Shown here: positions 8,591-16,222 of the stretch, piece after piece | Layout: each line of letters begins with the position of its first letter | How positions within the stretch are numbered: the first letter of the stretch is position 1 | NCBI RefSeq assembly: GCF_000337555.1 | Contig: NZ_AOIO01000003.1 | Location: 283,494 to 342,834 of the forward strand | Reading direction: 5' to 3' | DNA from: Natrialba asiatica DSM 12278 | GTDB taxonomy: Archaea > Halobacteriota > Halobacteria > Halobacteriales > Natrialbaceae | Length of the DNA stretch: 59,341 nt | Notes under the pieces: generated by a model | Told to the model about the DNA's origin: nothing | What the model saw: the letters and a program-made list of their open reading frames with translations, nothing else | The model's database searches: none | Program-made: the position numbers and the translations under genes

Positions 8591-10647
8591 CTGTGAGTAT
8601 TTGGCCGGAACAATCGGAGAGTAAGAGAGCTATTGCTCAGCAGGCGCGACCACGAAGAGAAATCAGTGTCAGTCGGGCGGGTCGAGACCGTAGTACTGCT
8701 TCGCTATCGTTACGAACTGGTTGGCGTTAACCCGCGGCGAGTAATCGGGATTCATCTCTAGTGAGAGCTTGACGAGCAGATCGACCAGCCGCCACACATT
8801 GTACAGGACGCACGCGAACATGAAATTGAAAAACCGATAGCGCGGGCACGTCGATGTCGTCCGCACCATGAACGTCTTGATTTTCTTGTAGCCGTTCTCG
8901 ATACCCCATCGGTGGCGGTACCAGCGAATTACGCGCGCTATCATGTGGATTTGCTCGCGTTCGTCGTAGGGGCTGCCGTCTTCGTCACGGGCCGAGACGA
9001 ACGGGTGGTTAGTCTGGAACACCACAAAGCCCGTGCCGTCGCCGTTGGCATCCTCCGTCTCCAGTGGTTCATCGCCACGGATTTCCCCGAGAAGGCGTCC
9101 CAGTGGAGAGGCATCCCCGTCGATGTCGTCTTCGGCCAGCCCGAGTTCACCGCGCATCTCTTGCCGGTGATTCGGCCTTTCATCGGGGTCGTCGTCTCCC
9201 TCCTCGTTTTTCGTCTCCTCGTCTTCTGGCGTCTCCCTCGTTGAGGGCAGAAACAGGTTCTTCCGGTTCGGGTGGTCCTCACGTGGCTGCTCGACGATGC
9301 GGACGGTCTCCTCGTTCCGCTTCATCTCCTCGATGGTGTCGTTCTGGTCGGTGAACTTCCGCTTCGGGTTCAGAAAGTATACGCCGTGCTCCTCGCAGGA
9401 ATCCTTGACCGGATCACTATCGAATTCCCGGTCCATCATCACGAGGTCGATGTCGTCAACCATCTCGGTCGCGTGGTCAAGCAGTTCAGCAACGATCTCG
9501 TCCTTTGCCATGCCGCGCTTTCTCGGGAGCGCGTCAAGCACGAGCGGAATGTCGTGGCCGACGATCTGGATGCTCGCCCACTGGTGGTAGTAGTTCCCGT
9601 CTCGGTGACCGAGGATGTACGGCTCGATAACGTTTCCCCCGTCGTCGGTGTCCATCTCGCCAGTGAACGGCGCACCCTTCGTCACGTCGATGGCCGTCCA
9701 CAGCTCCCCGACGAGTTCGCCGTCACGTCGCGCGCGTTCGATGAGGCGCTTCGTGGTTCGGCGGTGCTGGCGGCGCATTTCCTCGATGGTCAACTTGCGA
9801 ATCTGCCACCGATGGGTCGATCCAGAGAGCGTTCTATCGCGGGTCGAGTCGACGTAGAAGCTGTCCGCACCGCTCTCGGCGAACATGTTCTTCCGGACGC
9901 CCATGAACGCGTGTTGCTCCCAGAAGGCATTCTCGTGGATTTGGGCGTTACTGCCGCGTTTCAGGAAAAATTCCTCGGTGACGAACGGTTTGGTCTGCTG
10001 CCACACCTCCTTGGTCGTATCGGTGATGAGACGGGTTTCCGATCTCTTCGAGGTGTTCCCTTTGCCGCCGGGCTGAAAAACATCGTCCGGAGCGGGAATA
10101 CCCTCCTCACGTGCCAGTTCGACGAGTTCGGACGCAACCGTACGACAGATGGTTCGGAGGTTATCGTCGAACCCCTCGTGCCACATCTCCCAAAGCCGAG
10201 ATTGTGCCGGTAGATTGGGACGCACCGTTTCCGACTGTGTTGTCGGATCATCACTGACGAACCCGTATGCCACTGCCAACTCCGGATGCTCTTTGAAGTG
10301 GTCGGCGAGTTGTGTCTCGCCGTTCCACCCCATCGCCTGTTTGAGGACGTGTGCTCTGATCCACGGCGCGAGCGGGGTGTAATTCCGGTGCCACGTGGCG
10401 CGTGCGTCGGGAATGTCCGGATCAACCGAAAGGTCGCCGATTAGGTTTTTGACGGTCGGATCGTCCGTAGCCGCCCCAACATAGCGGAGCGAAAATCGGA
10501 ATCGGCCGTCAGCAGAATGATTAGAGAGGTCGTAGGACGAATCCCATCGAAGATCGAACACCGGTTCTGAGCCTCCTACTGTTGACTGTGATACCATTGC
10601 TGATGGATCGGTTGCCGACATCTAGCACATCCCTGTACTGCTCACAG
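8591..10647 (-). mobile_element. IS4-type insertion sequence (boundaries tentative)
   Basis: One large transposase occupies almost the whole element. Short inverted ends are CTGTGAG at 8591-8597 and CTCACAG at 10641-10647, only 7 bp perfect plus scattered matches, and I see no clear target-site duplication (flanks TTATAGA and CCCTTTC differ). The right end would cut a gene fragment (10648-10752), giving it a stop inside the repeat. The ends should therefore be treated as approximate. Confidence 0.5.
8669..10621 (-). CDS. IS4-family DDE transposase
   Basis: A 650-residue transposase, apparently full length. The DDE catalytic set is visible: the first Asp in WTAIDVTKG (~312-320), the second in DLVMMDREFD (~395-404), and the Glu within the IS4 Y-x2-R-x3-E-x6-K motif, YRHRWGIENGYKKIK (~574-588). 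An acidic, poorly conserved insertion of ~100 residues (EETKNEEGDDDPDERP) separates the second Asp from the Glu, as in many IS4-type proteins where a beta-strand domain is inserted. No internal stops or frameshifts, so the element may be active. A distant relative is decayed at 1290-1672. Confidence 0.88.
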   Translation of the reverse strand: MSATDPSAMVSQSTVGGSEPVFDLRWDSSYDLSNHSADGRFRFSLRYVGAATDDPTVKNLIGDLSVDPDIPDARATWHRNYTPLAPWIRAHVLKQAMGWNGETQLADHFKEHPELAVAYGFVSDDPTTQSETVRPNLPAQSRLWEMWHEGFDDNLRTICRTVASELVELAREEGIPAPDDVFQPGGKGNTSKRSETRLITDTTKEVWQQTKPFVTEEFFLKRGSNAQIHENAFWEQHAFMGVRKNMFAESGADSFYVDSTRDRTLSGSTHRWQIRKLTIEEMRRQHRRTTKRLIERARRDGELVGELWTAIDVTKGAPFTGEMDTDDGGNVIEPYILGHRDGNYYHQWASIQIVGHDIPLVLDALPRKRGMAKDEIVAELLDHATEMVDDIDLVMMDREFDSDPVKDSCEEHGVYFLNPKRKFTDQNDTIEEMKRNEETVRIVEQPREDHPNRKNLFLPSTRETPEDEETKNEEGDDDPDERPNHRQEMRGELGLAEDDIDGDASPLGRLLGEIRGDEPLETEDANGDGTGFVVFQTNHPFVSARDEDGSPYDEREQIHMIARVIRWYRHRWGIENGYKKIKTFMVRTTSTCPRYRFFNFMFACVLYNVWRLVDLLVKLSLEMNPDYSPRVNANQFVTIAKQYYGLDPPD

Positions 10648-10752
10648 CCCTTTCTCGAAGTCGACATGACTGTGGATGGTGACATCCTCGCCGGTGATCT
10701 CCACGAAGAAGACGCCGTTGCCGCTGCCGGTATCATAGTATGTCTCATAGCA
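10642..10752 (-). pseudogene. C-terminal remnant of an unidentified gene
   Basis: Directly after the MFS stop, in the same frame, 36 codons read CYETYYDTGSGNGVFFVEIT and then GEDVTIHSHVDFEKGL before TGA. The sequence is protein-like and has codon use of the host but no start codon. The stop lies within the presumed right end of the insertion element. It may be what is left of a third gene of the exporter operon, cut by the insertion, or of an older deletion. I do not recognise the family. Confidence 0.4.
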
Positions 10753-12003
10753 CTACCGGGCTGGTTGGTCGGCAGGTTTGGGTTCAACCTCGGGTTCGGA
10801 CTCGGTTGATGGCGTGATATACACCGCCGCGAGCGCGAACGCAACCGCTCCCACCACCAGGACCACGCCGACGCCGAGAAACGTCGCGCCGAGACCGACG
10901 ACCTCGCTTACCGGGCGCACGACAATTGGGGACAGGAACTGTCCGAGGAACAACGCGCTTGTCAGTCCACTGAGTGCCCGTCCGCGAACGGTTTCCGGAG
11001 TGACCGCCGTGATCCATGTGTTGAGGTTCGGCAGGATGAGCCCAATGCCAGCACCGACGAAAGCCAGTCCAGCGACGATGCCGAGGAACGTCCCGCTCAC
11101 TCCGATGACGACGTACCCGACGCTCATGAAGGCGAACGTGAGCGCGACGATTGCGATCACGCTCATAGAGGATCGGATGCGCCCGTAGAGCAGCGACACG
11201 GCCCCACCGGTGCCTGTCGCCGCTGCCAACACACCGCCGACCAGTGTCGCGCTCGCTCCCGTCTGTGTTTCGAGATAGAACGGTATCTGAACCGGGATCA
11301 TGTAGAAGATGATCTGGCTGACGAGCCCGAGCGCGGAGATGAGTGCGAGCGTTCCGAGTGGGAATCCAGCGAGCGTGCGGCGGAGGTCGTCGACGCTCGT
11401 CAGGCGGTCCTCAGACGATTTTTGTCGGTCGGATTCCGGCAACGCGAACGCCATTGCTGGCAGGAGAACCAACGCCACCGTATAGACGAGAAACGGAACC
11501 CGCCAGCCGATATCGGCGAGCACGCCCGCGAGCGGCAACAACACGACACCCCCAAACGACATGAAGGCTCCCTGTCTCCCGAGGACCGTTTCCCGGCGAT
11601 TCTCCTCGTAGTAGTCGGTGATCAGTGCCGTCACCGTCACCATCACGCCCGCGACTGCCAGCCCCAGCACAGCCCGCCCGGCGAGAATCGCCACCAATGA
11701 ATCGAGCACGAACCCCGAGCCACCCGCGAGCGCGTAGACCACTGTCGAGACGAGCAACAACCACCGGCGACCGTATCGGTCAGCGAGTGCGCCGATGACG
11801 GGCGAGCCGACCGCGATGAACAATCCATGTGTGGTGAGCACGAGCCCGACGAGGACCGCCGCGTTCGGTGCCGTTGCGAACTCCCGCTGGATGGCGGGCA
11901 ACGCCGGGGCGATTGTCGCCCCCGCCATGATGGTCAGCATACTCGCCAGCAACAGCGTCGCCTGAGCGAGCCGCGGGCGCGGAAGCGCCGTCTCGTGGCT
12001 CAC
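10753..12003 (-). CDS. MFS transporter, multidrug-efflux type
   Basis: A 416-residue major facilitator superfamily permease with 12 predicted helices. The motif-A region reads GALADRYGRRWLLL (~71-84) in the loop between TM2 and TM3, and motif C-like GxxxGP features appear in TM5. The C-terminal tail is acidic (ESEPEVEPKPAD). It starts with GTG at 12003 overlapping the TGA of the upstream gene, so the two are translationally coupled. Similarity is to drug:H+ antiporters, giving a likely role in export of a toxic small molecule. Upstream regulation is probably through the palindrome at 12531. Confidence 0.85.
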   Translation of the reverse strand: MSHETALPRPRLAQATLLLASMLTIMAGATIAPALPAIQREFATAPNAAVLVGLVLTTHGLFIAVGSPVIGALADRYGRRWLLLVSTVVYALAGGSGFVLDSLVAILAGRAVLGLAVAGVMVTVTALITDYYEENRRETVLGRQGAFMSFGGVVLLPLAGVLADIGWRVPFLVYTVALVLLPAMAFALPESDRQKSSEDRLTSVDDLRRTLAGFPLGTLALISALGLVSQIIFYMIPVQIPFYLETQTGASATLVGGVLAAATGTGGAVSLLYGRIRSSMSVIAIVALTFAFMSVGYVVIGVSGTFLGIVAGLAFVGAGIGLILPNLNTWITAVTPETVRGRALSGLTSALFLGQFLSPIVVRPVSEVVGLGATFLGVGVVLVVGAVAFALAAVYITPSTESEPEVEPKPADQPAR

Positions 12004-12494
12004 TCGACGGTCCTCCGTTCGCTGAACACGTGCTCCAACGCGTCGCTCAGATCCAGCTCGGCGAGTACCGCGTCAATATTCACTGCGTCTTCCGCAGAAT
12101 GATCTTTCTCGCGCTTCCGCATTGCGATCAAGTGGTAGAGGTACGAGATGCGCAGGAGCCAGAGTGCTCCATCAATGTCTTCGTCCGAGCGGACGCAGTA
12201 AGAGACCCACCCAGAGTCGGGATAGACGTGATGCTTTTCGGCTCGCTCCTCTTCGATGAGGATGTCACGGATGCGCTTGGCGAATGGGATGTCGATGAGA
12301 CGGCCGCGGTGGACGTGGCCGACCTCCCGCCCGTCGAGAGTGAATTCGCGCCCACCACGGTCGTGCGACTCGACTTCGACACCGGGCCACTCACTGGTGT
12401 CGGATTCGATTGGATTCGTGGGAGTGTCTCTGGTGCGACTCCTTTCAGTCTGTTCGTGGGATTCACCGTTTCGATGTGGCTTTGGTGGTACCAT
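12000..12494 (-). CDS. Luciferase-domain-like (DUF5519-type) protein
   Basis: A 164-residue soluble protein. The core at residues ~30-120 (WPGVEVESHDRGGREFTL, GREVGHVHRGRLIDIPF, AEKHHVYPDSGWVSYCVRS) matches my memory of proteins annotated as luciferase-domain or DUF5519; histidines and the HVYPDSGW segment are prominent. The biochemical function of that group is not established. ATG 12494 is chosen; an upstream GTG at 12545 lies inside the palindrome. It is coupled to the MFS gene and divergent from the HTH_10 regulator. The C-terminal ~40 residues are charged and may be helical. Confidence 0.65.
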   Translation of the reverse strand: MVPPKPHRNGESHEQTERSRTRDTPTNPIESDTSEWPGVEVESHDRGGREFTLDGREVGHVHRGRLIDIPFAKRIRDILIEEERAEKHHVYPDSGWVSYCVRSDEDIDGALWLLRISYLYHLIAMRKREKDHSAEDAVNIDAVLAELDLSDALEHVFSERRTVE

Positions 12495-12530
12495 GAGATA
12501 GTTGAGGAAGGGAAGCACCGTGGAATTTCG

Positions 12531-12546
12531 CGTGAATATATTCACG
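12531..12546. promoter_or_regulatory. Perfect 16-bp palindrome, candidate operator
   Basis: CGTGAATATATTCACG lies exactly midway between two divergent start codons: 44 bp from the ATG at 12494 and 44 bp from the ATG at 12582. Its AATATATT core could act as TATA box in both directions, so a bound regulator would block both. The 14-bp core recurs at 14640-14653. Confidence 0.6.
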
Positions 12547-12581
12547 GTCAGGGTAACAAGCCAACAGGGAGATGAAGAGTT

Positions 12582-13235
12582 ATGCCCAGAGTATGGCTGA
12601 AGATCAAACTACCAAATGATACGTTAGTGGAATTTTCGACCGATCATCCAGACGATGAGTTTCGGATGTTCACCGCCCATCGCACGGAGGATGGTATGCG
12701 CGTGATCGTCGAAGCAGAGACGGCCGATACGGAGGCTCTGTTCAAGCAATTTGATGAAGCACCTGAGGTGAGCTCATATGAGATATTACGCGCTGATCAG
12801 AGGTCGGTGTTGTTCCAGCTTGAGGCCTTGGAACAGGCACCGCGTATCGCAGCACATACGGCGGGAATCCTGCCGCAATATCCTATGATTTTGCGCAACG
12901 GGTGGCAAACCATTGAAGCGATCACGTCGTGGGAACGATTGTCACAGCTCAAGGAGGAGTTCGAGAGAGCCGATGTCTCATTTGAGGTCCTCTCGGTCAC
13001 CCAGCCAATCGAAACGACCCACCTCTTGACGGACCGTCAGTGGGAAGTCCTCACTGAAGCCACCACGCGTGGGTACTACGATAGCCCACGTGGCTGTTCA
13101 CTCACCGAGCTCGCGGCCGCGCTGGATGTCAACCCGTCGGCGGTGAGTGGCGTGCTCCACCGTGCCGAAGAGCAAATCATCAAAGCGTTCGTTGCCGAGA
13201 CGAAGCAGGTCGACGGCCTTGACCGACCTGGCTGA
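12582..13235 (+). CDS. HTH_10 (Bat-like) transcriptional regulator
   Basis: A 217-residue regulator with the haloarchaeal two-part layout: an N-terminal sensor-like domain (~1-150) and a C-terminal HTH_10 domain (LTDRQWEVLTEA, YYDSPRGCSLTELAAALDV, PSAVSGVLHRAEEQII at ~153-205). It is divergent from the luciferase-like/MFS pair across a shared palindrome, the classical position for a local regulator. The epoxide hydrolase lies 90 bp downstream, convergent, and has the same palindrome upstream. I infer that this protein controls that set, but another DNA-binding protein could be the one using the site. Confidence 0.82.
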   Translation: MPRVWLKIKLPNDTLVEFSTDHPDDEFRMFTAHRTEDGMRVIVEAETADTEALFKQFDEAPEVSSYEILRADQRSVLFQLEALEQAPRIAAHTAGILPQYPMILRNGWQTIEAITSWERLSQLKEEFERADVSFEVLSVTQPIETTHLLTDRQWEVLTEATTRGYYDSPRGCSLTELAAALDVNPSAVSGVLHRAEEQIIKAFVAETKQVDGLDRPG

Positions 13236-13328
13236 CACCTGATCACACTGTGGTCGCAAGCTTGTCGTCGGAGCTGTTTTATTGTGCTCATCACAGCGTC
13301 AGTCGTGGAACATCGCCAATTCCTTATT

Positions 13329-14456
13329 TTACCGGAATCGCTGGAAGAACTCTCTCACGTCGGTAACGAGCACGTCGGGCACTTCCATCGCAGCAAAGTG
13401 GCCGCCACGGTCGAATTCGCTCCAGTGCACGACCGTATACTGGAGCTCAGCGAGGCGGCGCACCGGCAGGACGAGGTCGTGTGGGAAGACGGCCACCCCA
13501 AGCGGTACGGGGCACCGCTTCGGCTGGCCTCGGGACTTAGCGGACTCGTAGTAGAGTCGGGCTGACGAGCCTGCGGTGCCCGTGAGCCAGTAGAGCATCA
13601 CGTTGGTGAGCAGGCGATCGACCTCAATCGGACGTGCGGGATCGGCCCATTCGGTAAACTTCTCCGCAATCCAGGCTAGCTGCCCGACCGGCGAGTCAGT
13701 GAGCCCGTATGCTAGGGTCTGAGGCCGGGTGGACTGGATCCGCATGTAGCCGGCAGGCTCGGATTTGTAGCGCTTCAGCTGTGCGAGCCTAGCCTCATCT
13801 TCTTCGGAGAGGTTGCTCAGATCGCCGGACGGGACGGTCACCAGGTAATTCAGGTGTACGCCAACGACGTGCTCGGGGTCCACCGTGCCCAACTCGCGAG
13901 AGATCGCTGACCCCCAATCACCGCCCTGCGCACCGTACCGGTTATAGTCCAACCGGCGCATCAGCTTGGCAAAGGTGCTAGCGATCCGGCGTACGTCCCA
14001 GCCAGTTTCGGAGGTGGGACCGGAGAAGCCGTAGCCGGGAATCGACGGGATCACGAGATCGAACGCATCACCGTGATCTCCACCGCGGACCCGAGGATCC
14101 GTAAGTGGGCCAATAACGTCCAGGAACTCCACCACCGATCCCGGCCAGCCGTGGGTCATGATTAGGGGAATGGAATCGGGTTCGGGTGAGCGCACGTGCA
14201 GGAAGTGGATTTCCAATCCATCGATGTCGGTGGTGTATTGAGGAAATTCGTTGAGTGTTTCCTCGTGCTCACGCCAATCGTAGTCGGTGCGCCAGTAGTT
14301 GACCAGCTCCTGGAGGTAGTCGAGGGGCACGCCGTAGTCCCAGCCGACGTCGGGCAGCTCGTCGGGCCACCGAGTGCGATCCAAGCGTTCGTGCAGGTCG
14401 TTTAGGTCGCTCTCGGGAATGTCGATGCTGAAGGGATGGATGTCGGTGTTGCTCAT
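13329..14456 (-). CDS. Epoxide hydrolase (EHN-domain alpha/beta hydrolase)
   Basis: A 375-residue alpha/beta-hydrolase with an N-terminal epoxide-hydrolase (EHN) domain: FSIDIPESDLNDLHERL and TRWPDEL within the first 35 residues, DWREHEETLNEFPQY at ~60-75. The oxyanion motif is THGWPGS (~108-114), the nucleophile Asp sits in QGGDWGS (~180-186), and the final His in GGHFAAMEVPD (~349-359). This is the juvenile-hormone/microsomal-type layout; it should hydrolyse epoxides to diols. ATG 14456 (MSNTDIH) is chosen over one 9 bp upstream. The upstream palindrome links it to the exporter genes. Confidence 0.88.
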   Translation of the reverse strand: MSNTDIHPFSIDIPESDLNDLHERLDRTRWPDELPDVGWDYGVPLDYLQELVNYWRTDYDWREHEETLNEFPQYTTDIDGLEIHFLHVRSPEPDSIPLIMTHGWPGSVVEFLDVIGPLTDPRVRGGDHGDAFDLVIPSIPGYGFSGPTSETGWDVRRIASTFAKLMRRLDYNRYGAQGGDWGSAISRELGTVDPEHVVGVHLNYLVTVPSGDLSNLSEEDEARLAQLKRYKSEPAGYMRIQSTRPQTLAYGLTDSPVGQLAWIAEKFTEWADPARPIEVDRLLTNVMLYWLTGTAGSSARLYYESAKSRGQPKRCPVPLGVAVFPHDLVLPVRRLAELQYTVVHWSEFDRGGHFAAMEVPDVLVTDVREFFQRFR

Positions 14457-14461
14457 TTGTA

Positions 14462-14629
14462 TCATCTCACTATTATCAGTCTTCGTCCGGTTTCAGTCCT
14501 GTTTGGATAGGTGGCACTGGGATCTTGAGATTCGAGCGCGGTTGAAGCGCGTTCGGTCTGGTCAACAAGTCTACCATGTGTGTTCGTTGGTATTACACCC
14601 ACAAGGTCTACTAAGAGGAGAAATCGCAT
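14462..14629 (-). CDS. Possible 55-codon leader ORF upstream of the epoxide hydrolase
   Basis: A frame from ATG 14629 (MRFLLLVDLVGVIP…) to TGA at 14462-14464 begins 11 bp downstream of the palindrome and ends overlapping the first of the two possible starts of the epoxide hydrolase. It has a hydrophobic start but otherwise low-information sequence. It could be a translated leader or chance; coding evidence is weak. Confidence 0.2.
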   Translation of the reverse strand: MRFLLLVDLVGVIPTNTHGRLVDQTERASTALESQDPSATYPNRTETGRRLIIVR

Positions 14630-14639
14630 AGCGATTCGT

Positions 14640-14653
14640 GTGAATATATTCAC
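14640..14653. promoter_or_regulatory. Second copy of the GTGAATATATTCAC palindrome
   Basis: A 14-bp perfect palindrome identical to the core at 12532-12545, about 185 bp upstream of the epoxide hydrolase start. Flanking bases differ between the two copies, so the core is what is conserved. Likely operator/TATA element of the epoxide hydrolase transcript. Confidence 0.55.
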
Positions 14654-14659
14654 GAACTC

Positions 14660-15203
14660 ACCGTCAGGATATTATATTAAGATGTAATTCAGTTAAACCC
14701 ATATACCTACATGGATAATCAATCTCCCGATTTCAGGCCCTGAGATGCGAGGATTCCTCCGATCTGAAGTTGACGAAGTAGATTTGTCATGCACGGCGTC
14801 CTGTGAAATGTGAGCCCGGATGTAGATTCAGTATATGCTATGCATGATAAAACCATTTGCTGTCTTCAGACTGAACCGCTTGTAACTGGAACAGAGCCCA
14901 AAAGCATGGCACAGCGGTAGAGGTTGACTTACTCTCCGGGAAATCTGAATGGGAGGGGACTGCCAATCCAAGCGATTATATCTGACCTAGTTGCCTACTG
15001 TCACCTAGAAGTGCCCTCATAGCGTCTCAGTCGAAAACGGAGCGGCTCAACAGCACCGACCAGAGTATCCAATCGAAGATGAGAGACAACCGAGAACGAA
15101 CTCTCGACAGACGACTGTGGTTGGGAAGGATAGAACTTTTGCTACGTTCACTCCTCAAATCGACGGAAATCCGATTCGGGGATGAGCCGTCTCGAATCTC
15201 AAT
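14660..15203. other. Intergenic stretch with no supported gene
   Basis: About 540 bp, AT-rich near 14670-14720, between the promoter of the epoxide hydrolase and the 3' end of the next gene. Open frames here are short and have no recognisable protein features. No RNA gene recognised. Confidence 0.4.
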
Positions 15204-15998
15204 TCACTTGCGGAGATCCGCGGAACTGAGCGGAGCTGCGTTCTGCCAGTACTGGGCGTGCTTCTCGCGAGCCCACGAGACCACGGCCTCGTTGTCGGTA
15301 TCTATCGCCCCCTGAAGAACGCCCGCCTCGTCGCGCAGCATGAAGTGAACGACATCGTCGGCGATCGTCACGGCATACGGAATTCGGTCTTCGTGAAGGC
15401 GAATCTCGGCCCCATCAGCCGCGACTAATTCCTGAAGCGGTTGTCGGAGCATGGAATCCTGCGCGATGGCATCCACTGCCGTCGGGGAGAACACGCCGGT
15501 GAAGTGCTGGTCTCCGCCAATCACGTGCTCTCGGATGATATCGAGACTCTGTTCGTTAAACGCATACGAGAAGATCGAGACCTGTTCTGATCCGGACAGT
15601 AACGAAAGAATCCGCTGAACCGGCGCGTTCGGTCGCATTTGGCTGGGTGTCGTGATAGTGGCGTCAGTAAGGCAGCGAAAATCGAACTCCATCTCCTCCG
15701 TCGGCAACCACTCGATTATCTCGCGTAGGTCGGCTTCCGCGTCGAGTGTGTCCCAGAGATTCGTGAACGCTTCGGCGACGAGTTCACCGGTGGCCGTTGC
15801 AGTGTACGTGTCCCCGTCGTACGAGACCCATCGCCGCGTTTGCAGATCGTTGAGAACGCGACTGAGCGTTGGCTGGGAGGCATCGATCTCCGCCTGGAGC
15901 TCGCGGCGAGTGTACGCGTCGTGACTGAGCACTCGAAGGGTCTCGACCCGGTTAGCAGACAGCGCGAGGAATTCGATCTCGTCGAGTGCCGAATCCAT
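15204..15998 (-). CDS. Winged-helix transcriptional regulator (ArsR/MRR-like)
   Basis: A 264-residue regulator. The N-terminal ~75 residues form a winged helix: LALSANRVETLRVLSHDAYT, RRELQAEIDASQPTLSRVLNDL with recognition helix, and RRWVSYDGDTYTAT wing. Residues ~95-260 form a ligand-binding-like C-terminal domain (QMRPNAPVQRILSLLSGSEQ) of the type found in many archaeal regulators of unknown ligand. It is divergent from the EamA exporter with ~225 bp between them. An odd-length palindrome TTCACGGCGTGAA lies 34-46 bp before its start, suggesting autoregulation. Confidence 0.8.
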   Translation of the reverse strand: MDSALDEIEFLALSANRVETLRVLSHDAYTRRELQAEIDASQPTLSRVLNDLQTRRWVSYDGDTYTATATGELVAEAFTNLWDTLDAEADLREIIEWLPTEEMEFDFRCLTDATITTPSQMRPNAPVQRILSLLSGSEQVSIFSYAFNEQSLDIIREHVIGGDQHFTGVFSPTAVDAIAQDSMLRQPLQELVAADGAEIRLHEDRIPYAVTIADDVVHFMLRDEAGVLQGAIDTDNEAVVSWAREKHAQYWQNAAPLSSADLRK

Positions 15999-16031
15999 GG
16001 CGGCGTTTGGTCCCGGTCACGGTTAACTGTT

Positions 16032-16044
16032 TTCACGGCGTGAA
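16032..16044. promoter_or_regulatory. TTCACGGCGTGAA palindrome upstream of the winged-helix gene
   Basis: A 13-bp perfect palindrome with the same CGTGAA half-site as the 12531/14640 sites but in opposite arrangement (arms meeting head to head around one G). It lies where the core promoter of the minus-strand regulator would be. Confidence 0.35.
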
Positions 16045-16113
16045 TAGTAATCAAAGAGCGAATACGAGGCAAACCTGTTCACTCTTTCAATAATTGCATG
16101 TAATTCTAAATAG

Positions 16114-16120
16114 ATATAAA
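16114..16120 (+). promoter_or_regulatory. TATA box of the leader ORF/EamA transcript
   Basis: ATATAAA, 27-33 bp before the ATG at 16147 but over 100 bp before the EamA gene. Predicted transcription start (~16141-16145) would be just before the leader ORF. Confidence 0.45.
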
Positions 16121-16146
16121 GTCCCGGTCGGCGTACTCTGAGATAG

Positions 16147-16221
16147 ATGACTGACTCTATCGCATTGCAAACGGATTCCCCCGCTTCTCTAGAATCGCTG
16201 ATAGTCTGGGGGGAAGCATAG
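16147..16221 (+). CDS. 24-codon leader ORF ahead of the EamA transporter
   Basis: ATG to TAG encoding 24 residues (MTDSIALQTDSPASLESLIV, then WGEA). It starts at the position expected for a leaderless transcript from the TATA box at 16114. Its stop overlaps the purine-rich stretch and ends 1 bp before the exporter ATG. Such a layout fits translational coupling or a regulatory leader peptide. There is no run of one amino acid to suggest classical attenuation. Whether it is translated cannot be judged from sequence alone. Confidence 0.4.
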   Translation: MTDSIALQTDSPASLESLIVWGEA

Positions 16222-16222
16222 G

